Source of the DNA: Gammaproteobacteria bacterium
Lineage (GTDB): Bacteria > Pseudomonadota > Gammaproteobacteria > Pseudomonadales > Pseudohongiellaceae
Direction: 5' to 3'
Length of the DNA stretch: 64,000 bases
Assembly: GCA_030832825.1 (NCBI GenBank)
Contig: JAURIJ010000007.1
Span: forward strand, 1-64,000
The position numbers and the translations under genes were made by a program. Shown one piece after another: positions 39,683-50,286 of this stretch; position 1 is the stretch's first letter; each line of letters starts with the position of its first letter. The notes below the pieces were generated by a model. The model did no database searches. It was not told where the DNA came from and saw nothing but the letters and a program-made list of their open reading frames with translations.

Positions 39683-39709
39683 CGAGCGCCGGCTTGTGAC
39701 CGGCGCTCG
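39683..39709 (-). terminator. Terminator-like hairpin after ftsZ
   Basis: CGAGCGCCGG-CTTGTGA-CCGGCGCTCG, a perfect 10-bp GC-rich stem just after the ftsZ stop, followed on the minus strand by CGTTTGTTGGG. It may reduce read-through from the dcw operon into lpxC. Confidence 0.7.
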
Positions 39710-39722
39710 GAGTCCTGCATGT

Positions 39723-40895
39723 TCAATCGGCCTGACGACGCAGGAAGGCCGGAATGTCCAGATAGTCCATGTCGGTGTCGGAACCCACGGCGCGGGCCAG
39801 CCCGCTCTGCGGCATGGTGTGAGCGGTGGCCGAACGCGTGCGCGCGGCTGCCGGGCGGTCGAACTGGCGGTAGTCGGTCACGACAGCCGTGGCCTTCTGC
39901 GGCACTTCCACGGGACGAGGGGCCGCCTGAACCATTGGACGGGCACCTAGACCGGTGGCCACCACGGTCACCCGGATTTCGTCGCCCATGTCAGGATCGA
40001 TCACAGTGCCCACCACCACCGTGGCGTCATCGGAAGCGAACCCCTCAATGGTATCGCCCACTTCGGTGAACTCGCCAAGAGAGAGATTCTCGCCGGCGGT
40101 GATGTTGACCAGGATGCCGCGTGCTCCATGCAGATTCACATCCTCGAGCAGGGGGCTGCGGATCGCGGCCTCGGCGGCCTCGCGCGCACGGCTCTCACCG
40201 GATGCGTAGCCAGTGCCCATCATGGCCATGCCCATCTCGGACATGACAGTGCGCACATCGGCGAAGTCCACGTTGATCATGCCGGGACGCATGATCAGGT
40301 CGGCGATGCCCTTGACCGCGCCGAGCAGCACGTCATTGGCAGACTTGAAAGCGTCCAGCAGGGAGGCCGACTTGCCCAGCACTTCCAGCAGCTTCTCGTT
40401 GGGGATGGTGATCAGGGAGTCCACGTGCTCGGAAAGTTCGCGGATGCCCTCTTCCGCAATCTTCATGCGCTTCTTGCCTTCGAAGGGGAACGGCTTGGTC
40501 ACCACGGCCACGGTCAGGATGCCAAGTTCCTTGGCCACTTCGGCGAAGATCGGCGCGGCGCCCGTGCCGGTGCCACCACCCATGCCGGCGGTGATGAAGA
40601 CCATGTCCGCACCGGACAGTATCTCGGCGATCTCGTCTCGATCTTCCAGCGCTGCCTGTCGGCCGATCTCCGGATTGGCGCCGGCGCCCAGGCCTTTGGT
40701 GACACAGCTGCCCATCTGCAGGAGGGTTTTCGCACGCAGATTGTTGAGGGCCTGCGCGTCGGTATTGGCGCAGACGAACTCAACTCCGTCGATATGACTG
40801 GCAATCATGTGACGCACGGCATTGCCGCCGCCACCCCCGACACCGATGACCTTGATGACCGCGTTCTGGGGCAAGCTATCGACTAATTCAAACAT
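39723..40895 (-). CDS. ftsZ: Cell-division GTPase FtsZ
   Basis: 390 aa from the ATG at 40895 with AGGAGG. A tubulin homologue that forms the Z-ring. GTP-binding motif [10 protein letters not shown] is complete, as is the T7-loop segment [11 protein letters not shown]. The variable Ala/Pro-rich linker is followed by the conserved C-terminal peptide ([12 protein letters not shown]), which binds FtsA and ZipA. It is the last mur/fts gene of the cluster, 73 bp after ftsA. Confidence 0.99.
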   Translation of the reverse strand: MFELVDSLPQNAVIKVIGVGGGGGNAVRHMIASHIDGVEFVCANTDAQALNNLRAKTLLQMGSCVTKGLGAGANPEIGRQAALEDRDEIAEILSGADMVFITAGMGGGTGTGAAPIFAEVAKELGILTVAVVTKPFPFEGKKRMKIAEEGIRELSEHVDSLITIPNEKLLEVLGKSASLLDAFKSANDVLLGAVKGIADLIMRPGMINVDFADVRTVMSEMGMAMMGTGYASGESRAREAAEAAIRSPLLEDVNLHGARGILVNITAGENLSLGEFTEVGDTIEGFASDDATVVVGTVIDPDMGDEIRVTVVATGLGARPMVQAAPRPVEVPQKATAVVTDYRQFDRPAAARTRSATAHTMPQSGLARAVGSDTDMDYLDIPAFLRRQAD

Positions 40896-40968
40896 AAGGC
40901 CTCCTGAGCATTTTTAAATTTTATAAACACATGCACGCGTTTTTTAACCCACAATCAAAAAAGCAAAC

Positions 40969-42204
40969 CTACAGATTCTTCTTCAGCCAGGCCGAGAAAC
41001 GCTCCATCAGGCGGGGCTGGACCTCCTTGGGAGGCGTCTGGAAATCCCTGTCCTGCTGCTGTTTCAGTCCGTAGAGCAGCAGGCCCACCCCGGTGGAATA
41101 GATCGGGTTGCGGACGATGTCGGAGAGCCCCTTCACATCCTGCGGAAATCCGATGCGCACCGGCGCGTGGAAAATCTCTTCGGCAAGTTCCACCACGCCT
41201 TCCATCTTGCTGGTGCCGCCAGTCAGCACGATGCCTGCGGCCAGCATGTTCTCGTAGCCACTGCGCTGCAGTTCGGCACGGATGAGCGTGAAGAGCTCGT
41301 CATAACGTGGCTCAACCACTTCGGCGAGGGCCTGACGGGACAGCTCGCGCGGCGGACGGTCACCGACACTCGGCACCTTGATGGTTTCGCCGGAGCTCGC
41401 CAGCTGAGTCAACGCACAGGCGTACTTGATCTTGATCTCGTCGGCATTCTCGGTGGGCGTGCGCAGAGCCATGGCGATGTCGTTGGTGACCTGGTCACCC
41501 GCGATGGGAATCACGCCCGTGTGACGAATGGCGCCTTCGGTGAACACCGCGATGTCGGACGTGCCTCCGCCGATGTCCACCAGGCAGACGCCCAGTTCCT
41601 TTTCATCCTCGGTGAGCACGGCATAGCTGGAGGCGAGTTGCTCAAGAATGATCTCCTCGGTGTGCAGCCCGCAGCGCTTGATGCACTTCTCGATGTTCTG
41701 CACAGCGTTGATGGCGCAGGTGACCAGATGCACCTTGGCTTCCAGACGCACGCCAGACATGCCCAGCGGTTCCTTCACGCCTTCCTGGGCATCAATGATG
41801 TATTCCTGCGGCAGGATGTGCAGCACTTTCTGATCGGCCGGAATCGCGACAGCCTGGGCGGCGTCAATGACGCGCTCGATGTCGGCGCGGGTGACTTCGC
41901 CGTCGCGGATGGCAACGATGCCGTGGGAATTCATGCTGCGAATGTGACTGCCGGCGATGCCTGCGTAGACAGAATGTATCTGGCACCCTGCCATCAACTC
42001 GGCTTCCTCGATGGCGCGCTGGATGGACTCGACCGTGGACTCGATGTTGACGACAGTGCCCTTCTTCAGACCGCGAGAACGGTGGCTTCCAATGCCCACG
42101 ATATCGAGGGTGCCATCGGCCTTGATGTCACCGACAATCGCGACCACCTTGGAGGTGCCGATGTCGAGACCGACGATCAGATTGCTACGCGAGGACTCGC
42201 TCAT
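40969..42204 (-). CDS. ftsA: Cell-division protein FtsA
   Basis: 411 aa. An actin-like ATPase that tethers FtsZ to the membrane. The phosphate-binding segments (GLDIGTSKVVAIVGD, CLVDIGGGTSDIAVF) and GIVLTGGTSKMEGV are conserved. The C-terminal amphipathic helix (ERFSAWLKKNL) is the membrane-targeting sequence. It has a purine-rich ribosome site (GGGAG, 10 bases upstream). It is placed between ftsQ and ftsZ as in E. coli. Confidence 0.98.
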   Translation of the reverse strand: MSESSRSNLIVGLDIGTSKVVAIVGDIKADGTLDIVGIGSHRSRGLKKGTVVNIESTVESIQRAIEEAELMAGCQIHSVYAGIAGSHIRSMNSHGIVAIRDGEVTRADIERVIDAAQAVAIPADQKVLHILPQEYIIDAQEGVKEPLGMSGVRLEAKVHLVTCAINAVQNIEKCIKRCGLHTEEIILEQLASSYAVLTEDEKELGVCLVDIGGGTSDIAVFTEGAIRHTGVIPIAGDQVTNDIAMALRTPTENADEIKIKYACALTQLASSGETIKVPSVGDRPPRELSRQALAEVVEPRYDELFTLIRAELQRSGYENMLAAGIVLTGGTSKMEGVVELAEEIFHAPVRIGFPQDVKGLSDIVRNPIYSTGVGLLLYGLKQQQDRDFQTPPKEVQPRLMERFSAWLKKNL

Positions 42205-42271
42205 TGTCTGCTTGCTCCCGCGCGATTTTCGCTTGCAAAGGTACCGCGTGCGCGACTGATCAGTGTGAATT

Positions 42272-43096
42272 TCATTTCAACGCAACTCCGTCAGGCATGG
42301 CAGGTTTCTTCCTGATTGCGATGCCGTGATTGTACCGTAGATCAACTGTTTCAATAAGAGGAAAATCATTAAAAAGATAACGTTCGTACAAGGTCACGAA
42401 GCGTTGCATGCGCTCGAGAACATTGTTGCTTCCGAGCGTCATGCGGACATCGTTGTTGAGCACCAGATTCCAGCTGCCACGTTCGTTGAAGGAGAGCTCA
42501 CGAATGCGCAGACCACTGTCGAGCAACATCTGCGAAAACACCTGATACTGCTCCATCACCCGACGCTCAGTGCCACTTGGACCATTTAACAGCGGCAGCG
42601 CGAGATCACGCTCAAGAGTGTAAGGCTCGAAGGATTCGCCGTACTGATTCAGCAGGCTCGATTCGCGCCAGCGGGCAATCGCCACCTCCTCGCTGATGTG
42701 CACAGAAAGCGTGTCCGGCCACACTCGCGTGATGGTGGCCTGCTCGATCCAGGGGTCGGCCTCGAGCTGCGTCTTGATCGCCTGAACATCGATGCCGAAG
42801 TAGCCAGCATCCAAGTGCGCGGCGAGCACGGCACGCACACGATTCTCGTCAACGCGCTGCAACGTGTTTTCCATCTGAACCACCCGTACGGGACGACTGA
42901 CATACGTCGAAATCTGCGGGGCGTTCTGCACCAGCAGCACACCCGTCACCAGCAGCAGCACGACCAGCAGCACCCCGGTGCGATCGCGCCGAGCAGGTGC
43001 AGCCTCCGCCGGCTTGCCGCGATTCAGCGGCACGGCGCCGCGCGGGATGTCGCGCATGCCGCCGTGGGCAGAAAATCCTGTGTGTTCGCGTGCCAT
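42272..43096 (-). CDS. ftsQ: Cell-division protein FtsQ
   Basis: 274 aa from the ATG at 43096; the track start lies in ddlB. A bitopic divisome protein linking FtsA/K side to FtsB/L. An N-terminal basic cytoplasmic tail, one membrane helix (GVLLVVLLLVTGVLLVQNAP), a POTRA domain (about 75-145, with HLDAGYFGIDVQAI) and the FtsQ-type beta domain with WPDTLSVHISEEVAIARW are visible. Gene order ddlB-ftsQ-ftsA-ftsZ is standard. Confidence 0.96.
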   Translation of the reverse strand: MAREHTGFSAHGGMRDIPRGAVPLNRGKPAEAAPARRDRTGVLLVVLLLVTGVLLVQNAPQISTYVSRPVRVVQMENTLQRVDENRVRAVLAAHLDAGYFGIDVQAIKTQLEADPWIEQATITRVWPDTLSVHISEEVAIARWRESSLLNQYGESFEPYTLERDLALPLLNGPSGTERRVMEQYQVFSQMLLDSGLRIRELSFNERGSWNLVLNNDVRMTLGSNNVLERMQRFVTLYERYLFNDFPLIETVDLRYNHGIAIRKKPAMPDGVALK

Positions 43097-43112
43097 CGTC
43101 GGATTCACCTTC

Positions 43113-44054
43113 TCAGTGGGGGACACTCTGGGTGGTGCGGGCAGCCAGCACCTGCAACAGCAACTGGCCGAAATCAAGTCCACTCGCTGCCGCAGCCATG
43201 GGCACCAGACTGTGGTCCGTCATGCCCGGTACCGTGTTCACTTCAAGCAGCCAGAACTGACCTTGCACATCGCGCATCACGTCGACCCTCCCCCAGCCTT
43301 CGCAGCCCAGCGCATTGAATGCCTCCAGACACAGTGTCTGCAGCGCGGCGGTGTCCTCCGCATTCAGCGGCGCAGGGCAAAGGTACTGCGTGTCGCTGGC
43401 AATGTACTTGGCGTCATAGTCATAGAATGTGTGTGTGGTCCGCAGTTCGATGGCGGGCAGCACCTCACCATCCAGCACGGCCACGGTGTATTCGGAGCCT
43501 TTGATGTAGCGCTCTGCCATGACCTCGGAATCGAACGCGGCGGCGCGCTGCCAGGCCTCCTGCAGTTCCTGCGCCGTATCGACGATCGACATGCCGATAC
43601 TCGACCCTTCGCGCACGGGCTTCACCACTGCTCGACCCAGGGCGGCGATCACGCTAGCCCAGTCGGATGTGGCCGACAGCATTCGGAAGTCGGGCGTGCT
43701 CAGGCCGAGTCGCTGCCACAGGTACTTGGTGCGCACCTTGTCCATGGCGAGCGCCGAGGCCAGCACGCCACTGCCCGTGCAGGGAATGCCCATGAAGGCG
43801 AGCAGCCCCTGCAACTGGCCGTCTTCGCCACCACGTCCGTGCAGTACGTTGAACACCCGGTCAATCTGCAGGTGCTGCAACTGCCCGAGCAGATCGTCGG
43901 CGGCGTCGATGCCCACTGCATCCACGCCCAATTCCAGCAAGGCAGCCAGCACGGCGCGCCCGCTCTTCAGGGACACCTCACGCTCAGCGGCGGTGCCTCC
44001 CATGATCACGCCCACGCGTCCCAGTTCCTGCATTGACTCTGTCTCTCTGCTCAT
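43113..44054 (-). CDS. ddlB: D-alanine--D-alanine ligase
   Basis: 313 aa from the ATG at 44054, with a GGAAAG-type ribosome site. A GTG at 44069 is possible. It joins two D-Ala for the peptidoglycan stem. An ATP-grasp enzyme: VIMGGTAAEREVSLKSG at the N-terminus, VFNVLHGRGGEDG, the large loop region (KPVREGSSIGMS) and the C-terminal metal site FWLLEVNTVPGMTDHSL are all present. It lies between murC and ftsQ. Nothing unusual. Confidence 0.96.
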   Translation of the reverse strand: MSRETESMQELGRVGVIMGGTAAEREVSLKSGRAVLAALLELGVDAVGIDAADDLLGQLQHLQIDRVFNVLHGRGGEDGQLQGLLAFMGIPCTGSGVLASALAMDKVRTKYLWQRLGLSTPDFRMLSATSDWASVIAALGRAVVKPVREGSSIGMSIVDTAQELQEAWQRAAAFDSEVMAERYIKGSEYTVAVLDGEVLPAIELRTTHTFYDYDAKYIASDTQYLCPAPLNAEDTAALQTLCLEAFNALGCEGWGRVDVMRDVQGQFWLLEVNTVPGMTDHSLVPMAAAASGLDFGQLLLQVLAARTTQSVPH

Positions 44055-44084
44055 CTTCTTTCCGTTCACACTCTTGTCAGTGAC

Positions 44085-45524
44085 TCACGCCAGGATCAGA
44101 CCCTGCTGACTCAGTTGCTTGGCCAGCAGGCCCACGCTGCCGGCGCCCTGGGTGATGACGATGTCGCCATCACGCAGCACCTCGGTCAGCACCTTGCGCA
44201 CATCGTCATCGTCCTGCACGTAGACGGGATCAATCCTGCCGCGGACGCGAATGCTGCGGCACAGGCTGCGGGAGTCGGCGCCCGGAATGGCATCCTCACC
44301 GGCGGAATACACTTCGAGCATCAGCAGCACATCCACGTTGGAAAGCACCTTCACGAAGTCCTCGTAGAGGTCCTTGGTGCGGGTGTAACGATGCGGCTGA
44401 TAGATCATCACGAGGCGCGCCTCGGGCCAGCCATCACGCAATGCCGCAATGGTGGCGGCGACTTCACGCGGGTGATGACCGTAATCGTCGAGCAACATGG
44501 CCGTGCCGCCACGCACGGGGAAATACCCCTGGATGTCGAAGCGACGCCCGACACCCTGGAACTTGCTCAGGCCGGCGCAGATATGTTCGTCGCTGATGCC
44601 TTCATCGCTGGCGATGGCGACGGCGGCGGCGGCATTCAACGCGTTGTGGCGACCGGGAATGCTGAGATTCACCTTGAGTGCGCCCTCGCGTTCCGGCCGT
44701 GCGATCTCGAACTGGGTGAACTGGCGCTGCTGCGAGAGATTGAAGATGCGATAGTCGGCGCGTTCGGAGAAACCATAGGTGAGTGTGGGTCGAGAGATCT
44801 GTGGCAGTATCTCCTCCACCACCGGATCGTCGACGCACAGAACGGCGAGTCCGTAGAACGGCAGATTGTGCAGGAACTCCACGAAATATTTCTTCAGCTT
44901 GTTGAAGTCGCCGTCGTAGGTGCTCATGTGGTCGGCGTCGATATTGGTCACGGCCGTCACCATGGGTTGCAGATGCAGAAAAGAGGCATCGCTCTCGTCC
45001 GCTTCCGCCACCAGGTAACGGCTCTCTCCCAGCCGCGCATTGGCGCCGGCACTGTTGAGCAGACCGCCGATCACGAAGGTCGGATCGAGCCCGGCTTCCG
45101 CGAAGATTGACGCCACCAGACTGGTGGTGGTGGTCTTGCCGTGGGTGCCGGCAATGGCGATGCCATGACGATAACGCATCAGTTCGGCCAGCATCTCGGC
45201 GCGGGCAATGATGGGACGCCCGGCCGCGCGCGCGGCGCTGAGTTCCGGATTGGCAGGATTGACGGCGCTGGAATAGACCACCACATCGGCAGTGGCCACG
45301 TTCTCGGCACGATGACCGATGTACACCGTCGCCCCCAGACCTTCGAGTCGAGCAGTGACACCCGACGCCTTCAGGTCGGAGCCGGTGATGCGATACCCCT
45401 GATTCAGCAGCACCTCGGCGATGCCGCACATGCCGGCACCACCGATGCCAACGAAATGAATGGTCTTGATGCGGCGCATTTCCGGCACACTGTGCTGACG
45501 CGGCATTGGTGTCATGAACTTCAT
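44085..45524 (-). CDS. murC: UDP-N-acetylmuramate--L-alanine ligase
   Basis: 479 aa from the ATG at 45524, which overlaps the murG stop in ATGA. It adds L-Ala to UDP-MurNAc, the first amino acid of the stem peptide. The N-terminal substrate-binding [16 protein letters not shown]-loop [13 protein letters not shown], and the C-terminal [12 protein letters not shown] are typical. The overlapping start shows coupling to murG. Confidence 0.98.
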   Translation of the reverse strand: MKFMTPMPRQHSVPEMRRIKTIHFVGIGGAGMCGIAEVLLNQGYRITGSDLKASGVTARLEGLGATVYIGHRAENVATADVVVYSSAVNPANPELSAARAAGRPIIARAEMLAELMRYRHGIAIAGTHGKTTTTSLVASIFAEAGLDPTFVIGGLLNSAGANARLGESRYLVAEADESDASFLHLQPMVTAVTNIDADHMSTYDGDFNKLKKYFVEFLHNLPFYGLAVLCVDDPVVEEILPQISRPTLTYGFSERADYRIFNLSQQRQFTQFEIARPEREGALKVNLSIPGRHNALNAAAAVAIASDEGISDEHICAGLSKFQGVGRRFDIQGYFPVRGGTAMLLDDYGHHPREVAATIAALRDGWPEARLVMIYQPHRYTRTKDLYEDFVKVLSNVDVLLMLEVYSAGEDAIPGADSRSLCRSIRVRGRIDPVYVQDDDDVRKVLTEVLRDGDIVITQGAGSVGLLAKQLSQQGLILA

Positions 45525-46651
45525 GGTGATGGCGCCCCACAGGCCTTGATGCATTGTTCGGTCACCAGATCGCAGGCTTCGGGGCGTGCCAGTGCACGGG
45601 CGCCGATTGCCATCGCCAGCAGGCTGGCGCGATCTCGGGAAAATTTGTCGAGCAGGCCGGCCAGATCCTGCGCGTTCAGATCACGCTGCTGAATCAGGAC
45701 GGCCGCACCCGCATTGCTGAGCCACTGCGCGTTGTGCGTCTGGTGGTCATCCACGGCATGCGGGAATGGAATGAAGATCGCGGGCTTGCCCGCGGCGGCA
45801 ATCTCGCACACCGTGGTGGCACCCGCGCGACAGATCACCAGATCGGCCCAGTCATAGGCGGCCGCCATGTCGTCGATGAACGGCAGCACCTGGCAGGCAT
45901 CGCCCAGTGTCAGCCCGGCCTGCGCATAAGCCTCGCGCGCCTGCTCGAGATTGTTGCGGCCCACTTGGTGGCGCAGCAGCGGGCGTTGCTCGGCCGCGAG
46001 CAATTGCAGCGCCTGCGGCAACAGGCGATTGATGGCCACCGCGCCAAGACTGCCGCCCAGCACCAGAACGCGCAGGCGATCATCGGCAACAGGGACCCGC
46101 TCCTGCGGCAGGGGCAGTGCACGAATCTCGGCACGTACCGGATTGCCCGTGCTGATGGCGCCGGTCTGCGGTGCGAAGGTGCCGGGGAATGCCTCCATCA
46201 CCCGCGTGGCGATGCGCGCCAGCACACGATTGCTGAATCCGGCAATGGCATTCTGCTCGTGAATCAGCAGCGGCTTGCCGGCGAGTCGCGCCGCCACTCC
46301 GCCCGGCCCGGTGACATAGCCGCCCATGCCCAGCACACAGCACGGCTGCACACGGCGCAGCACCAGCAGCGATTGCAGCAGGGCGCGCCCCAGCATGAAG
46401 GGGGCAGTGAGCACACTCAACCGGCTCTTGCCACGCAGACCGCGCGCATGAATGCGATGCAGGACGATGTCGGTGTTGCGCAGCACCTCGACCTCAAGGC
46501 CCGTTGGCGTGCCGAGCCACTCCGTGCGATAACCCTGGCTCTGCAGATTGCGCGCGATGCTCAAGGCAGGAAAGATGTGACCACCGGTACCGGCCGCCAT
46601 GATGAGCACCGTGCCCTTGGTCGCACCGGCTGCGAAAGAAGCGGAGCTCAT
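45521..46651 (-). CDS. murG: Lipid II synthase MurG (GlcNAc transferase)
   Basis: 376 aa. It adds GlcNAc to lipid I at the inner membrane. The N-terminal [16 protein letters not shown], the [13 protein letters not shown] and [15 protein letters not shown] regions, and the later [19 protein letters not shown] are GT28 hallmarks. It starts in an ATGA overlap with ftsW and ends in one with murC. Confidence 0.98.
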   Translation of the reverse strand: MSSASFAAGATKGTVLIMAAGTGGHIFPALSIARNLQSQGYRTEWLGTPTGLEVEVLRNTDIVLHRIHARGLRGKSRLSVLTAPFMLGRALLQSLLVLRRVQPCCVLGMGGYVTGPGGVAARLAGKPLLIHEQNAIAGFSNRVLARIATRVMEAFPGTFAPQTGAISTGNPVRAEIRALPLPQERVPVADDRLRVLVLGGSLGAVAINRLLPQALQLLAAEQRPLLRHQVGRNNLEQAREAYAQAGLTLGDACQVLPFIDDMAAAYDWADLVICRAGATTVCEIAAAGKPAIFIPFPHAVDDHQTHNAQWLSNAGAAVLIQQRDLNAQDLAGLLDKFSRDRASLLAMAIGARALARPEACDLVTEQCIKACGAPSP

Positions 46652-47829
46652 CGCGTGCCTCGCTTCGCCATCGGCGCCGTTGACTGGGTCAGCTCATACT
46701 GAATGCGCACGAGAATCGCGACCATGAAGCAGCTCACCAGCAGACTGTTGCCCCCATAACTGAGGAAGGGCAGCGTCAGCCCCTTGGTGGGCAGCAGACC
46801 GATGTTGACGCCGACGTTGATCAGCGTCTGACAGGCGAACAGCATCGCGATGCCGTAAGCGACGTAGGCTGGGAACAGATCGCCCCGCGCCTCCACGCGC
46901 TTGCCGATCATGAAGGCCTGGGCGATCAGCGCAATGAACAGGCCGATCACCACACTCACACCAATCAGTCCGAATTCCTCGGCCACAATCGCCAGCACGA
47001 AATCGGTATGCGCTTCCGGCAGGAAATAGAGTTTCTGGATGCTGTTGCCAAGCCCTTCACCGAACCAGCCACCGCGACCGAAGGCGATCAGCGCCTGGGT
47101 CAGTTGATAGCCCTCGCCGTAGACATACTCTTCCGCCCAGGGATTCATGAAGGACTCGAAGCGATCCAGTACGTACGGCTTCATGATCGCGAGGGCGGCC
47201 ACGGCCCCGAGACACAGCGCCAGCACCAGCGCAAAGCGGTGCAACCTGGCCCCTGCGAGAAAGATCATGCTGAAGCTGGTGCCGATCATGATCACCATGG
47301 CGCCATGATCGGGCTCGAAATGCAGCAGCACGATGGCGGCCGCCAGCAGGGCCATCGGCTTGAGGAACCCCGTCCAGGAGCCGATCACTTCCTCGCGGCG
47401 CCGTTCCAGATAGGCGGCGAAGTAGAACACCATGAAGAGCTTGGCCATCTCCGAAGGCTGCAGATTGTAGAAGCCGAGATTGATCCAGCGGGAACTGCCA
47501 TTGACCTCGTGCCCGATGCCAGGCACCAGCACCAGCCCGAGCAGGACGTAGGACGCCACCAGCAGCAGCGGCGAGATGCCGTACCAGAAGCGCACCGGCA
47601 CCAGCAGTGTGCCCAGACCGATGGCGATGGCGAGCACGGTGAAGAACACCTGGCGCTTCAGGAAAAAGAAAGGATCCCCGTAGAGACCATTGGCAATCTC
47701 CACCGACGCCGAAGTCATCATCAGCAGGCCGATGCTCATCAGGAGCAAGGTGACCACCACGAGCACATTCAGCTGATGCCGTGCCACCACCGGGCGGAAG
47801 ATTGCTGGAGTCGCCGCATGCGTGTTCAT
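46648..47829 (-). CDS. ftsW: Septal peptidoglycan polymerase FtsW
   Basis: 393 aa from the ATG at 47829, overlapping the murD stop (ATGA); the 498-aa track ORF runs back through murD. A SEDS-family polymerase with ten helices acting with FtsI. SSRWINLGFYNLQPSEMAKL, the EPDHGAMVIM segment (catalytic Asp region) and LPTKGLTLPFLSYGGNSL are signature sequences. It lies between murD and murG. Confidence 0.97.
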   Translation of the reverse strand: MNTHAATPAIFRPVVARHQLNVLVVVTLLLMSIGLLMMTSASVEIANGLYGDPFFFLKRQVFFTVLAIAIGLGTLLVPVRFWYGISPLLLVASYVLLGLVLVPGIGHEVNGSSRWINLGFYNLQPSEMAKLFMVFYFAAYLERRREEVIGSWTGFLKPMALLAAAIVLLHFEPDHGAMVIMIGTSFSMIFLAGARLHRFALVLALCLGAVAALAIMKPYVLDRFESFMNPWAEEYVYGEGYQLTQALIAFGRGGWFGEGLGNSIQKLYFLPEAHTDFVLAIVAEEFGLIGVSVVIGLFIALIAQAFMIGKRVEARGDLFPAYVAYGIAMLFACQTLINVGVNIGLLPTKGLTLPFLSYGGNSLLVSCFMVAILVRIQYELTQSTAPMAKRGTR

Positions 47830-49178
47830 GCCAGCTCCTCCACGACCTGAGTGAAGACTCTGCCGCGATGCGCAAAATCGGTGAACATGTCGAGACTCGC
47901 ACAGGCGGGCGAGAGCAGCACGGTGTCGCCCGCCTGCGCCTGCTTTGCCGCGATCTGCACCGCCGCTTCCATGCTGCCGGCGAACACCACCTGCACACTG
48001 TGTCGAATCACCTCGGCAATGCGTGCGGCATCGCGGCCAATCAGGACAGCCAGTCGCACGAAGCGTGACAGTGCAGGCAGCATGGGCGCGAAGTCCGCTT
48101 CCTTGTCGATGCCTCCCGCGATCAGCACGAGCCTGCCGCTGCACAGCTCGCCCAGACTTTCGATGGCGACCAGCGATGCACCGACATTGGTGCCCTTGGA
48201 ATCATTGTAGTAATTCACGCCGTGCAGCTCGCGCACCCACTGACAACGATGCGGCAGGCCGGCGAAATGTCGCAGGGCCTCAAGCATTGCAGGCAGCGGC
48301 AGTCCGGCCGCCTCGCCCATGGCCAGGGCAGCCAGCGCATTGGCGACATTGTGGCGGCCGGCGATCTTCATCTCGTGCACGCCCAGCAAGGCCTCGTCGC
48401 CACGGGCAAGCCAGGGTCGGCCGTCACGCAGCAACACGCCCCAGGCATTGGCCTGCGGTGCATCGAGTCCGAACGTGTGTCGCTCCTTGACGGGGTGCTG
48501 CGGCACGCTGGCCGGCTCGTCGCGATTGACAATCGCGTGTTCGCAACCGAGGAAGATGCGCTGCTTCGCGGCACTGTAGTCCTGCATGCTGGCGTAGCGA
48601 TCCATGTGATCGTCACTGAGATTGAGAATGCAGGCGGCCTTCGCACCCAGATGAGCAGTGGTCTCGAGTTGGAAACTGGACAGCTCCAGCACATACAGTT
48701 CGTGTGACCCGGCAAGCAGCAAGTCCAGCGCGGGAGCCGCCTCGGCACCGTCGAGATTGCCGCCGATGCCGACCTTGCGCCCTGCCGCACGCGCCATGGC
48801 TCCCAGCAGCGAGACCACCGTGCTCTTGCCGTTGGAGCCAGTCACGGCCAGCAAGGGCGCAGTGACGGCACGGCTGAACAGGTCGATGTCACCGGTGATG
48901 GCGACACCGGCGCCGATGGCCGCGCGAATGGCAGGCGTCTCCAGACTCACGCCCGGGCTGACAATCAACTCCTCTGCCTGCTGCAGTCGCTGTGCCGGGA
49001 ACTCGCCCAGCACCAGTTCCGCGGCAGGAAATTCACGACGAAAATCGGCGAGGCCGGGCGGGTTGAGCCGGCTGTCCACCACGGCGAAATCCATGTCGAG
49101 AGAGTGCAGATAGCGCGCGACGGACAAACCAGTCTTGCCCAGTCCCACGATGATTCTTCTGCTGCCTTGGTGATTCAC
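47826..49178 (-). CDS. murD: UDP-MurNAc-L-alanine--D-glutamate ligase
   Basis: 450 aa. It adds D-Glu to the growing UDP-MurNAc peptide. IIVGLGKTGLSVARYL, P-loop VTGSNGKSTVVSLLG, and the central LNLSDDHMDRYASM are conserved, as is C-terminal LLSPACASLDMFTDF. It follows mraY by 25 bp and overlaps ftsW by four bases. Confidence 0.98.
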   Translation of the reverse strand: MNHQGSRRIIVGLGKTGLSVARYLHSLDMDFAVVDSRLNPPGLADFRREFPAAELVLGEFPAQRLQQAEELIVSPGVSLETPAIRAAIGAGVAITGDIDLFSRAVTAPLLAVTGSNGKSTVVSLLGAMARAAGRKVGIGGNLDGAEAAPALDLLLAGSHELYVLELSSFQLETTAHLGAKAACILNLSDDHMDRYASMQDYSAAKQRIFLGCEHAIVNRDEPASVPQHPVKERHTFGLDAPQANAWGVLLRDGRPWLARGDEALLGVHEMKIAGRHNVANALAALAMGEAAGLPLPAMLEALRHFAGLPHRCQWVRELHGVNYYNDSKGTNVGASLVAIESLGELCSGRLVLIAGGIDKEADFAPMLPALSRFVRLAVLIGRDAARIAEVIRHSVQVVFAGSMEAAVQIAAKQAQAGDTVLLSPACASLDMFTDFAHRGRVFTQVVEELA

Positions 49179-49203
49179 GATGCTCTGTTCGCCTGTTCCG
49201 GGT

Positions 49204-50286
49204 TCAACGCAGTTTCAGGGTGGCCAGCCCGAAGAGGACGAGCATCACGGTGATGATCCAGAAGCGGACGATCACACGTGGCTCGGGCCAGCCTTTCAAC
49301 TCAAAATGGTGGTGCAGCGGTGCCATGCGGAAGATGCGCTTGCCGGTCAGCTTGAACGAACCGACCTGCAGGATCACCGACACCGTTTCCATCACGAACA
49401 CACCGCCCATGATGAAGAGCACGATCTCGTGGCGTGCGATCACCGCCACCACACCGAGGGCAGCACCCAGTGCCAGGGCGCCCACATCCCCCATGAAGAC
49501 CTGGGCGGGATAGGTGTTGAACCAGAGAAAGCCGAGTCCGGCACCGACGAGCGTGCCGCAGAAGATCACCAACTCGCCCGCGCCGGCCACGTAGGGAATG
49601 CGCAGATACTCGGAGAACTCCACGTGTCCGGCGAGATAGGCAATCATGCCCAGCGCGCCGCCCACCATCACGGTCGGCAGAATCGCCAGACCATCCAGAC
49701 CATCCGTCAGGTTGACCGCATTGCTGCTGCCCACAATGACGAAATAGGTGATGAGGACGAACAGGATGCCGGCATTGATCGAGACATCCTTGAAGAAGGG
49801 CACGATGTAATGGGTTTCGGCGGGGCCGATCGCGGTGTAGTACAACAGCAGCGCCGCGCCGAAGCCGGCAACGGACTGCCAGAAATACTTCCAGCGCGCG
49901 GGCAGCCCCTTCGGGTTCTTCTCGAAGACCTTGCGGTAGTCGTCCACCCAGCCGATGGCGCCGAACAGCAAGGTGACCGCGAGCGTGATCCACACATAGT
50001 GATTGTTCAGATCCGACCACAGCAGCGTGCTGCACAGCATGCTGACCAGGATCAGTGCGCCGCCCATGGTGGGCGTGCCAGCCTTGCTGAAGTGACTGGA
50101 AGGACCATCATCCCGCACGACCTGCCCGATCTGCAGACTGTTGAGCCGACGAATCATCCAGGGCCCGATGATCAGCGAGATCATCAGGGCAGTCAGAATG
50201 CTGAATATCCCCCTGACCGTGATGTACTGAATGACAGCGAAGCCGCTGTCGATCTGAGTCAGATAATTGGCAAGCCAGACGAGCAT
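49204..50286 (-). CDS. mraY: Phospho-MurNAc-pentapeptide transferase
   Basis: 360 aa from the ATG at 50286; its A is the last base of the murF stop (TAATG). It makes lipid I from UDP-MurNAc-pentapeptide and undecaprenyl phosphate. Ten helices; the catalytic DDYRKV and [13 protein letters not shown] and [11 protein letters not shown] motifs are intact. The track ORF is 65 codons too long. It is tightly coupled to murF. Confidence 0.98.
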   Translation of the reverse strand: MLVWLANYLTQIDSGFAVIQYITVRGIFSILTALMISLIIGPWMIRRLNSLQIGQVVRDDGPSSHFSKAGTPTMGGALILVSMLCSTLLWSDLNNHYVWITLAVTLLFGAIGWVDDYRKVFEKNPKGLPARWKYFWQSVAGFGAALLLYYTAIGPAETHYIVPFFKDVSINAGILFVLITYFVIVGSSNAVNLTDGLDGLAILPTVMVGGALGMIAYLAGHVEFSEYLRIPYVAGAGELVIFCGTLVGAGLGFLWFNTYPAQVFMGDVGALALGAALGVVAVIARHEIVLFIMGGVFVMETVSVILQVGSFKLTGKRIFRMAPLHHHFELKGWPEPRVIVRFWIITVMLVLFGLATLKLR